A stretch of 10,771 bases of DNA, from assembly GCA_019314425.1 (NCBI GenBank), contig JAFCZI010000049.1:1-10771 (forward strand). The letters are read 5' to 3'. Source of the stretch: Deltaproteobacteria bacterium (GTDB lineage Bacteria; Desulfobacterota; DSM-4660; Desulfatiglandales; Desulfatiglandaceae). Of this stretch, positions 1 to 6,017 are shown one piece after another. Made by a program: the position numbers and the translations under genes. The stretch's first letter is position 1, and each line of letters opens with the position of its first letter. A model generated the notes under the pieces. The model ran no database searches and was not told the origin of the DNA. It saw only the letters and a program-made list of their open reading frames with translations.

Positions 1-3
1 TGT

Positions 4-19
4 CATGCTGTTATACCTC
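4..19 (-). promoter_or_regulatory. Possible start of a further minus-strand gene at the window edge
   Basis: On the minus strand a GAGG (16-19) lies 9 nt before an ATG (4-6). This could be the ribosome binding site and start of the next gene downstream of the SPL-like gene. Only the start codon and one further codon fall inside the window, so neither a product nor a real reading frame can be judged. Confidence 0.2.
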
Positions 20-50
20 GTTTTAATTTAAGGCTGAACCATCTGTAGAT

Positions 51-94
51 AGATTCGTAACTTTCTACGACGCCATCAAGACTAGCGCAGTCTT
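51..94. repeat. Small inverted repeats in the 3' flank of the SPL-like gene
   Basis: Two short palindromes lie side by side. TCGTA and TACGA flank a 6-nt spacer (ACTTTC) at about 55-70. AAGACT (78-83) and AGTCTT (89-94) flank AGCGC. Neither is followed by a T-run in the minus direction, so neither is a convincing terminator. The first, with the CATCAAG that follows it, resembles a short repeat (ACTTTTTACGA...CATCAA) that I recall between genes in Desulfobacterales; that is memory, not a search. The 136 bases before the SPL-like stop hold no other supported feature apart from the possible edge start. Confidence 0.3.
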
Positions 95-136
95 ATCTTT
101 CAACCGACACCTTTTAGCATATATCTCGATGGATTA

Positions 137-1210
137 CTACTTAAAAATCTGGACGACCCGATCATCGAGAAACCCCTTGAGACCCTCTGAGTCTCTAGGT
201 GACCCACCCATGCTTTTCCGCCAAACTTCATCCGATTCCATGCAAAGGTAAAGCCCCAAATCGGGATACCATTGTTCCAGATTCTGCCGCATGAAACGAT
301 AGAGCTCAATCCGAATGGGCTTAAAATAACGGGTCTTGCCGTCGAGACCCGTGATAAATTCTCCATCCAGGATTGCCGTTCCGGGATGTCGTTTTCTGAT
401 AATGGGTTTCAAGTCCGGCATGAACCTGAGAGAGCCCATGCTGATCCAGATAATTCCGTGGGGTCTCAGATACCGGTCCATGAGGTCAATGGTTTTCAGA
501 TATCCTTCCCGCCAGCCCTTATGGGGAATCAGGGGATCAAAGTGGAAACTCACCACAAACCCTTCTTCCTGGCATCGCCTCGCCGCTTCAAGCCTTTGCT
601 TGAGCGTTGCAGCCCCCTTTTCTTCCGTCGCGGAAATAAGTGGGCTGTTGAGGGACCAGGAAACAATGATGCGGTCTCTGTACGGGGAGGCAATCAAGCC
701 GTCTATCTGGTTGGTTTTGGTTTTGAATTCCAAAACAGCATTTTTTCTCTCCGAGAAAGGCTGCATCAGAATATCGGTCCAGCGGGTGAGGGAATCCAGC
801 GCAAGACTGTCCGCGAATTCTCCGGTTCCCACACGGACAATCCGGTCCGGGTCCCGGTCGATAAACGCCAGAATTGGCGCCAGTTTTTCTTCCAGGTTAA
901 CGTGAATCCTTAAATAGGGTTGGTGCAGGAAATAGGATTGAAGAATACAATAGCTGCAATCCAGAGGACAATTGGTCGCCACATTGAGGATTTGATATCC
1001 GCAGCAGATATACTCTTTCGTCCCCGGGCAGGGCTTGAGGAATGCCCCTTTATAGGAAAGCAGGTGCAACGTATCCTTTCCCATGCTTTCGGTTGGGCCC
1101 AGCGGTTCCGCGAATACCGCATGGGGAACGCGTCCCATGATTCGCTTGCTCATGGGGATTTTTTTTGAGGCCTCTTCCACGATGGCATTTTTGATATGAA
1201 GATTGGCCAT
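137..1210 (-). CDS. SPL-family (spore photoproduct lyase-like) radical SAM protein
   Basis: This 357-residue protein has the radical SAM motif CPLDCSYC (C81, C85, C88), which should bind a 4Fe-4S cluster and cleave S-adenosylmethionine. It is preceded by CPGTKEYICCGYQ (61-73), typical of this SPL-like family as I remember it. The family is named for the enzyme that repairs spore photoproduct in DNA. In Bacillus subtilis SPL the hydrogen donor Cys141 lies 44 residues after the last cluster cysteine. The matching stretch here, VGTGEFADS (127-135), has no cysteine. This and the non-sporulating host argue against authentic SPL activity, and the substrate is unknown. The ATG overlaps the stop of the ParB-like gene by one base (TAATG), so translation is probably coupled. 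The region before this ATG has only a weak Shine-Dalgarno. The family call is firm; the reaction is not known. Confidence 0.88.
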   Translation of the reverse strand: MANLHIKNAIVEEASKKIPMSKRIMGRVPHAVFAEPLGPTESMGKDTLHLLSYKGAFLKPCPGTKEYICCGYQILNVATNCPLDCSYCILQSYFLHQPYLRIHVNLEEKLAPILAFIDRDPDRIVRVGTGEFADSLALDSLTRWTDILMQPFSERKNAVLEFKTKTNQIDGLIASPYRDRIIVSWSLNSPLISATEEKGAATLKQRLEAARRCQEEGFVVSFHFDPLIPHKGWREGYLKTIDLMDRYLRPHGIIWISMGSLRFMPDLKPIIRKRHPGTAILDGEFITGLDGKTRYFKPIRIELYRFMRQNLEQWYPDLGLYLCMESDEVWRKSMGGSPRDSEGLKGFLDDRVVQIFK

Positions 1211-2208
1211 TAAACGCTTTTATCCCAAGGATCTTCAAGTGTTACGAGCCCTTCTTTTTTTACCAGGATCAGGAGTTTTCCCATCAAATCGTTTCCATTT
1301 TCAAAAGAGATCTCAAGTTTGTAATGCGGGCCTTCAAAAAAAGGGGGTGGCGTTATCTGGTAACCTGCCGGAAGCGCCAGTTTTTCCACCATGCGTCGGA
1401 AACCTTTTTCAGCCTTCACCAGACGGGGCAGCCGCCTGGACCGCAGAAGGGTGATGAGCGCTCTGGCTTTCTGGGGACTGTTCATTTGCTCGTTATCGCA
1501 AATATCCGTCAACTCAGGGTCATCCAGTAATCGTGCAATGGCATTGTTTTCAATATGCGACAGATCATGAATGAACTCAATAAATTGCGTCTGCTGGTTC
1601 TTGCTGAATTTGATGACGGAAAAATAACGGCAGAATTCCTCTCGATCTACTGAATCCATTTCCAGCAACAGCTTAGCCGCCTTTGTTGACAGCTCCCCGC
1701 TGGCGAGCAGGTCTTTGGCGGGACGCTCAAACGCTGTTTCAATTTGCATAAAAAGGTGAAGGGTTTCTTCGTGTGAGGGCAAATCAAAGAGCGGCATGAA
1801 GGTTTTAATCGCCTCTTTTCCGGGAATCCATTCCAACAGACGTGCCAGGGCCATGCCCTTTTCCACAGGGTTAAAGTCCCTGAGGGTCAGGTTTTCATAC
1901 AGGTTGATCAGCAGGCATTCGCGAGGCGGCGTTTCGGGCGGCAGAACCCGGCACGGGATATGCGTCTCACCCAGTGTCTTTAAGGCCCTTATCCTTCGAA
2001 AGCCTGCAACCACCGAAAATTCAATTTCTCCCCCCCCCTCCCCTTTTTTGACCAGGATCGGCGGGTTGATCAGACCGATTCTGCGGATGGACTCCGCCAG
2101 GGGTGCTGTGTCAAATCCATAGCTCATGCAGTAGGGGCCCGGTGAATCATCGATTTGATTCAGATTGACCGATTGTGGCAATATCTCGACTATTTTGAGT
2201 CTGTCCAT
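1210..2208 (-). CDS. ParB N-terminal domain protein, coupled to the SPL-like gene
   Basis: This 332-residue protein is ParB-like at its N-terminus. LAESIRRIGLINPPILV (37-53) resembles ParB box I, and VVAGFRRIRALKTLG (66-80) resembles box II, the nucleotide-binding GxRR segment of ParB CTPases. ENLTLRDFNPVEKGMA (105-120) follows. The middle (about 160-185) recalls the ParB helix-turn-helix region but is degenerate. The C-terminus (about 285-325) is a separate small domain I do not recognise. The gene is not next to parA, so chromosome partitioning is unlikely; a DNA-binding or CTP-switch role is inference. I chose ATG 2208 because CAGG stands 8 nt upstream and the ParB domain starts at once. 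An in-frame ATG at 2244 lies inside the inserted 110-bp palindrome and would add 12 foreign residues. Nine consecutive Gs encode part of GEGGGE (56-61). Confidence 0.85.
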   Translation of the reverse strand: MDRLKIVEILPQSVNLNQIDDSPGPYCMSYGFDTAPLAESIRRIGLINPPILVKKGEGGGEIEFSVVAGFRRIRALKTLGETHIPCRVLPPETPPRECLLINLYENLTLRDFNPVEKGMALARLLEWIPGKEAIKTFMPLFDLPSHEETLHLFMQIETAFERPAKDLLASGELSTKAAKLLLEMDSVDREEFCRYFSVIKFSKNQQTQFIEFIHDLSHIENNAIARLLDDPELTDICDNEQMNSPQKARALITLLRSRRLPRLVKAEKGFRRMVEKLALPAGYQITPPPFFEGPHYKLEISFENGNDLMGKLLILVKKEGLVTLEDPWDKSV

Positions 2209-2212
2209 GTGA

Positions 2213-2338
2213 AATACCTGGTAAATATTCGGCCAGCACCCCATCTTCGCCTATTTTTGCCTGCTCACATAGCATTAGTATGCTACGCAGTCCCAAATAG
2301 ACGAATATGAAGCACTGGCCAAACATTTACAATACCTG
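2213..2338. mobile_element. 110-bp MITE-like palindrome with 8-bp target duplication
   Basis: The element spans 2221-2330 and is flanked by exact 8-bp direct repeats AATACCTG (2213-2220 and 2331-2338). It starts GTAAATATTCGGCCAG and ends CTGGCCAAACATTTAC. Pairing base i with base 4551-i over the outer 44 positions gives 33 Watson-Crick pairs. The centre adds a CTGC/GCAG-anchored 6-bp stem, TAGCAT/ATGCTA, around a TAGT loop, with a bulge of about 4 nt on one side. It has no coding capacity, so a transposase would have to act in trans. GTAA termini and 8-bp duplications are described for the IS66 family, which makes an IS66-type transposase the best guess; no IS66 gene is in the window. Removing the element and one repeat restores a 14-nt gap between the murJ stop and the ParB-like start. 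Confidence 0.8.
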
Positions 2339-2340
2339 TA

Positions 2341-3930
2341 TCATTTGGTGCGCTTTATGCCAAGCATAGCCGAAACTGCGCTAATCTCTCGGCATCCCAT
2401 TAAACGGACTACGAGAAAGTACACGACAATGCCGATTAAAACAAGGGCTGAAAGGCACAGTATTTTTTTTGAGAGCGCATCGGTGGCGGTGGTGTAAAAC
2501 CATTTGCTGTGACAAATGAAAACAATGGCCCCCATCACCAGGGTGGCGGCGACGGATTTAGCAACGGATTTAAGAACCGGTCCCGCATGGATGAATGATC
2601 CTTTTTTCCGAAGAAAAAGGGCCAACAGCCCGAATTGAACAGTGGAAGCAACCGACAATGCCAGGGCAAGCCCTGCGTGTTTCATGGGACCCATGAGCAC
2701 AAGGCTCAAAATGATATTAACCCCCACCGAAATGATGGCCACCTTCACCGGTGTTTTTGTGTCCTGGAGGGCATAAAATGCGGCGATCAGCACCCGCATG
2801 CCGGAAAAGGCCCAGAGGCCAACGGTGTAACAAATAAGGGCATCCGTTGTCATGGCTGAAGAATCAGCGCCAAAGGCACCCCTTTCGAACAGCAGCACCA
2901 CAATGGGTTTTCCCAGGATAAGCAGGCCAGCAGTTGCCGGCAGCACAATAAAAAATACAAGACTCAAGCCGTGGTCCAGCGTTTTTTGAAACTGCGCATG
3001 GTCCTTCCGGGCGGCGTCACCAGACAGAGACGGGAGAGCCGCCGTGGCGATGGCAATGGCAAAAATGCCCAAGGGAAACTGAACCAGCCGGTCGGCGTAA
3101 TATAGCCACGAAACGCTCCCTTCCTTTAGAAATGACGCCAACAAGGTTCCCACAAACTGATTGAATTGATACACCGCCGAACCGAATACTGCGGGCAACA
3201 TGAGCCAGCCAATGCGTTTAACCGCCGGATGAAATGGTTTCCATTTCGGAAAAAGCCTCAATCCCGCGCCATACACCCAGGGGATCTGCAGCGCCACCTG
3301 CAAAACGCCACCCAGGATAACCCCCATGGCCACCCCCACAATGGGTTCATCACAGTGAGGAGAAATGAAACAGGCCGCGCCGATGATGCCCACATTCAGT
3401 AAAATGGGCGCGGCGGCGGGTGCTGCAAAATGGCGCAGGGAATTGAGCACCCCCATAAAAAACGCCACCATACCGATAAAAAAAATGTAGGGAAAGGTTA
3501 TGCGAGTGAGGAGAACCGTCAGATCATACTTAACGCCCGAACTTCCGAAACCAAAGGCCTGAATTTTTACGATGACGGGGGAAAAAAGGACGCCCAGGAC
3601 TGTGACGAGTGCCAGGATCAGGGACAGTATTGTGAACACAATTCTGGCCAGTTCAAACGCATCCTCCTTGCTTTTAAGTGTTAAATACTCTGTAAAAACA
3701 GGGATGAATGCAATGGTCAGGGAGCCTTCCGCAAAAAGACGTCGCAGCAGATTTGGAATGCGAAGGGCCACGAAAAATGCATCCGCCGCCATGCCCGATC
3801 CAAAAAGCGTGGCCATCACCATGTCGCGCGCAAGCCCCAGGATACGGCTCAGAAGCGTAAAAAACGCAATGACGCCCGCAGCGCTGATGATATTTTTTTT
3901 CTCAGGCTTATACAATGTGTTCAAGAGCAA
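2341..3930 (-). CDS. murJ: Lipid II flippase MurJ
   Basis: MurJ (MviN, MOP superfamily) moves the peptidoglycan precursor lipid II across the inner membrane. The 529 residues are hydrophobic throughout, fitting the family's 14 membrane segments. Diagnostic stretches are SRILGLARD (28-36), ADAFFVALRIPNLLRRLFAE (49-68) and YYADRLVQFPLGIF (277-290). The last holds the Asp-Arg pair that matches the essential D269/R270 region of E. coli MurJ. The start is TTG at 3930, with AAGG 7 nt upstream; another TTG lies two codons further in. It is the first gene of a minus-strand unit with the ParB-like and SPL-like genes and is divergent from rpsT. Its Shine-Dalgarno region overlaps the -35 box of the rpsT promoter on the other strand. 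Confidence 0.96.
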   Translation of the reverse strand: MLLNTLYKPEKKNIISAAGVIAFFTLLSRILGLARDMVMATLFGSGMAADAFFVALRIPNLLRRLFAEGSLTIAFIPVFTEYLTLKSKEDAFELARIVFTILSLILALVTVLGVLFSPVIVKIQAFGFGSSGVKYDLTVLLTRITFPYIFFIGMVAFFMGVLNSLRHFAAPAAAPILLNVGIIGAACFISPHCDEPIVGVAMGVILGGVLQVALQIPWVYGAGLRLFPKWKPFHPAVKRIGWLMLPAVFGSAVYQFNQFVGTLLASFLKEGSVSWLYYADRLVQFPLGIFAIAIATAALPSLSGDAARKDHAQFQKTLDHGLSLVFFIVLPATAGLLILGKPIVVLLFERGAFGADSSAMTTDALICYTVGLWAFSGMRVLIAAFYALQDTKTPVKVAIISVGVNIILSLVLMGPMKHAGLALALSVASTVQFGLLALFLRKKGSFIHAGPVLKSVAKSVAATLVMGAIVFICHSKWFYTTATDALSKKILCLSALVLIGIVVYFLVVRLMGCREISAVSAMLGIKRTK

Positions 3931-3939
3931 TAAAAAACC

Positions 3940-3967
3940 TTGACAAATAAAATAAATTAGCTACAAT
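3940..3967 (+). promoter_or_regulatory. Sigma-70 promoter of rpsT
   Basis: TTGACA (3940-3945) and TACAAT (3962-3967) are separated by 16 bp of AT-rich DNA. The -35 box is perfect and the -10 box is one base from TATAAT. Transcription should begin near 3974, giving an rpsT leader of about 80 nt. That leader contains a weak CGGGT/ACCCG stem (4004-4008/4026-4030) and the palindrome GGTTAACC (4030-4037). Strength of this order suits a ribosomal protein gene. Confidence 0.8.
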
Positions 3968-3983
3968 TACTTGTTTAATTCAA
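3954..3983 (-). promoter_or_regulatory. Weak candidate promoter for murJ
   Basis: Read on the minus strand, TTGAAT (3978-3983) and TAATTT (3954-3959) are 18 bp apart, with the murJ TTG start about 25 nt beyond. Both boxes match the consensus poorly. The site lies over the opposing rpsT promoter, so the two could compete. I found no better candidate between murJ and rpsT. Confidence 0.25.
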
Positions 3984-4055
3984 ACCGTTTGTCACGGAAA
4001 AATCGGGTGTCAAAAATATTGAGTTACCCGGTTAACCACTTCAAGGAGGCTCAGC

Positions 4056-4331
4056 TTGGCGAACCATAAATCTGCCCTTAAGAGGGCAAAGCAAAATGAG
4101 ATTCAAAGGATTCGAAACAAAGGGTACAAAACCAGGGTGAAAAAGGCTGTCAAAGAGGTCAGAACCGCCCTCACCGAAAATACACCGGCCCAGGCAAAAG
4201 AGACGCTTGTCAATGCTATTTCCCTTATTCAGAAAGCTGCCTCAAAGGGTGTCATTCACAAGAATCAAGCCGCGAGAAAAGTCTCCAGACTGACACTTCA
4301 GGTCAACAAGTTGTCCGAAAACGAATCCTAA
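4056..4331 (+). CDS. rpsT: 30S ribosomal protein S20
   Basis: S20 is a primary 16S rRNA-binding protein of the small subunit. The 91 residues are highly basic and helical, beginning MANHKSALKRAKQNEIQRIR, and the length is close to the 87 residues of E. coli S20. The start is TTG, with a strong AAGGAGG (4043-4049) 6 nt upstream. E. coli rpsT also starts with UUG, where the weak start is linked to autoregulation; the same may hold here. It stands alone on the plus strand under its own strong promoter, divergent from murJ and convergent with holA. Confidence 0.97.
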   Translation: MANHKSALKRAKQNEIQRIRNKGYKTRVKKAVKEVRTALTENTPAQAKETLVNAISLIQKAASKGVIHKNQAARKVSRLTLQVNKLSENES

Positions 4332-4474
4332 ATAGTGCCCGAACGGAAACTGTCTTTTTCACCAATCTCTGCGTCATATAAAAATTTTAATCCTCGAAAT
4401 ATTCAATATATTCCTGTGGTTAAAGTTTTGATCTTCCTTGACCTTGACGAAAAATCCTAGTTTTCGTTCAGACA
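4332..4474. terminator. Convergent rpsT/holA intergenic region with a weak bidirectional hairpin
   Basis: These 143 bases separate two converging genes. ACGAAAA (4447-4453) and TTTTCGT (4461-4467) can form a 7-bp AT-rich stem with a 7-nt loop in either strand, but no clear T-run follows. Just after rpsT, ACGG-AAA-CTGT followed by CTTTTT (about 4342-4358) is a minimal hairpin plus T-run, weak at 4 bp. Neither is a textbook intrinsic terminator, and nothing else is recognisable here. Confidence 0.25.
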
Positions 4475-5473
4475 CTAAAGAGACAATACGAAGTTTTCAA
4501 GGACCAAGCGTGCCTGAGATCCCGACTTCAGGCGCCCGTCCGCCTGGTAAAGCAGCAATAGCGCTTTTTCCAGATCTTTTTCCTGCCAGCGCCGCGCCTG
4601 ATCGAGAACTTTGCTGAGTACAAACCCGGGGATACCCAGTTTTTTCGCCATTTCTGCCTTTGGGATTCGTTTGGATGCAAATTCCCTGGTCTGGAATATG
4701 ATGCGGAGTTGGCGGGTCAACATACCGATAATGCCAAAAGCAGCGTCTCTCCCCTCTTCTTCCAGATAGCGGTTCAAGATGGACAGCGATTGTGCCCTTC
4801 GACGCTGCGAAATGTTATCCATCAGTTCAAATATCGTATACATCCTGCTGAATATACTTAATTCTTTTATTTCGTTAACGCCAATTTCTTTGCTGCCATG
4901 ACGAAGGTACAGCTTTTCAAGTTCCGTATGAAGTGTCCGGGAGCGGTTACCGACAATCTCCTGAAGGTGACGGCAAGCTTCCATCCTGATATTCAGACCC
5001 ATCTCCCGTGCTGCGGCCTTTATCCAGGGCAACGCCTGACGGTCGTTCAGCTCCCTGAAATTCACGGCCTGGCCAAGTTTTTTGACACTGCTGAAAAACT
5101 TCAACCGAAAATCGGGTTTGAGTGCCACAAAAATCATACAGGTGGTGTCCACCGGCTTTTCGAGATAGTGGATCAAGACCTCCAGATCAGAAGCAGCCAT
5201 GCGGTCCGTGCGCCGGACGATGATGAGACGGTTTGAAGATAAAAACGGCATCGACCGCGCCGCATCCAGGATATCACCCGGGTTGACACTGCTGTCGCCA
5301 TCAAAAACCTGAGAGTTGAGGTCCCTTGCCGACTCAGGAATAAATGTTTCGCGGATTTGCTTCAGAATTTTTTCAAGCTTAAAATCGTCAGGACCGTAGA
5401 AAAGATACACCGGTTTAAGACGGCCCCCTTTGAGATGGGTCAAAACAGCTTCCGGCGCTATTTCAACAGGCAT
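4475..5473 (-). CDS. holA: DNA polymerase III delta subunit
   Basis: HolA is the clamp-loader subunit that opens the beta sliding clamp. The 332 residues compare with 343 in E. coli. The N-terminal AAA+-like part contains KPVYLFYGPDDFKLEKIL (20-37), the degenerate nucleotide-binding segment usual for delta, then SSNRLIIVRRTDRM (79-92). The C-terminal collar domain ends with LLLLYQADGRLKSGSQ, a typical HolA signature. The ATG overlaps the lptE stop by one base (TGATG), and GGGAAG stands 6 nt upstream. It is the last gene of the ribBA-to-holA operon. The lptE-holA pairing is common in Proteobacteria. Confidence 0.95.
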   Translation of the reverse strand: MPVEIAPEAVLTHLKGGRLKPVYLFYGPDDFKLEKILKQIRETFIPESARDLNSQVFDGDSSVNPGDILDAARSMPFLSSNRLIIVRRTDRMAASDLEVLIHYLEKPVDTTCMIFVALKPDFRLKFFSSVKKLGQAVNFRELNDRQALPWIKAAAREMGLNIRMEACRHLQEIVGNRSRTLHTELEKLYLRHGSKEIGVNEIKELSIFSRMYTIFELMDNISQRRRAQSLSILNRYLEEEGRDAAFGIIGMLTRQLRIIFQTREFASKRIPKAEMAKKLGIPGFVLSKVLDQARRWQEKDLEKALLLLYQADGRLKSGSQARLVLENFVLSL

Positions 5474-6009
5474 CAGAATCTTCCCATGGTTTTAAGGTAG
5501 ATCTTTTCAGCCAACAACTGTGCGATTTTCTTGGTGGCCCGCCGCTGGTTATACTCGGTTTTCAGGAGATCCGAATCCACCGCAAAAGAAGCCTTCTCTT
5601 CCATGTTCGGATCATTCCATATGATCTTTCCGGTTGTTGTATCCACGAGTTTTGCTTGAAGCTTGATTTTCAGCCACCTGGAGCTGGTTACATCAAAGGT
5701 GTTGTCCGTTACCCGGTAGCTCAGCGGTTCGGTCTTGATGTTGGTAACCTTTCCAATTAAAACCGCCGCAGCTTTTTCTTTTGAAACCAACGGGACCTGG
5801 GAATGACTGATAAATTCCCGACGGATCATCTTGGTAAAATCCCCTTCAAAGCCGATATTGGAAGAAGGACTTTCCATGAGCGGAATCGCCATGCTGGGAA
5901 TGCTGATGTGCATGGGTTGTCCGGTTGCCTGAAGCTGGTAACCGCAACCGGAGGACAGAATTAGCCAAAACAGCATCAGCAACGTCCGTAAACGGTTATT
6001 TGTATCCAT
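5473..6009 (-). CDS. lptE: LPS-assembly lipoprotein LptE
   Basis: LptE plugs the LptD barrel and helps insert lipopolysaccharide into the outer leaflet. From ATG 6009 the protein has 178 residues. It begins with a signal peptide (MDTNNRLR, then a hydrophobic stretch) and a lipobox-like LSSGC at 18-22, so Cys22 should be lipidated. CGYQL directly after is the family hallmark. HISIPSMAIPLMES and the late region on conversion and stabilisation of strands fit the LptE fold. A GTG at 6021 in the same frame would overlap the leuS stop (GTGA) and add four residues, MIVI. Neither start has a strong Shine-Dalgarno; I prefer 6009 because it gives a normal signal-peptide n-region. Translation is probably coupled to the upstream synthetase. 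The presence of LptE implies an LPS outer membrane. Confidence 0.88.
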   Translation of the reverse strand: MDTNNRLRTLLMLFWLILSSGCGYQLQATGQPMHISIPSMAIPLMESPSSNIGFEGDFTKMIRREFISHSQVPLVSKEKAAAVLIGKVTNIKTEPLSYRVTDNTFDVTSSRWLKIKLQAKLVDTTTGKIIWNDPNMEEKASFAVDSDLLKTEYNQRRATKKIAQLLAEKIYLKTMGRF

Positions 6010-6017
6010 TATTACTA

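Noticed and set aside
272..913. A 213-codon open frame on the plus strand
   Set aside because: It lies wholly antisense to the SPL-like radical SAM gene, has no recognisable domain and no Shine-Dalgarno, and its sequence is explained by the coding strand opposite.
137..1210. True spore photoproduct lyase
   Set aside because: No cysteine stands at the place of the hydrogen-donor Cys141, and the gene context is that of a non-sporulating Gram-negative.
1210..2208. Chromosome-partitioning ParB (the parABS system)
   Set aside because: There is no parA neighbour and no visible parS-like site, the helix-turn-helix region is degenerate and the C-terminal domain is different, so only the N-terminal domain call is kept.
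4447..4467. Hairpin between rpsT and holA as a strong bidirectional terminator
   Set aside because: The 7-bp stem is AT-rich and no T-run follows in either direction, so I list it only as weak.
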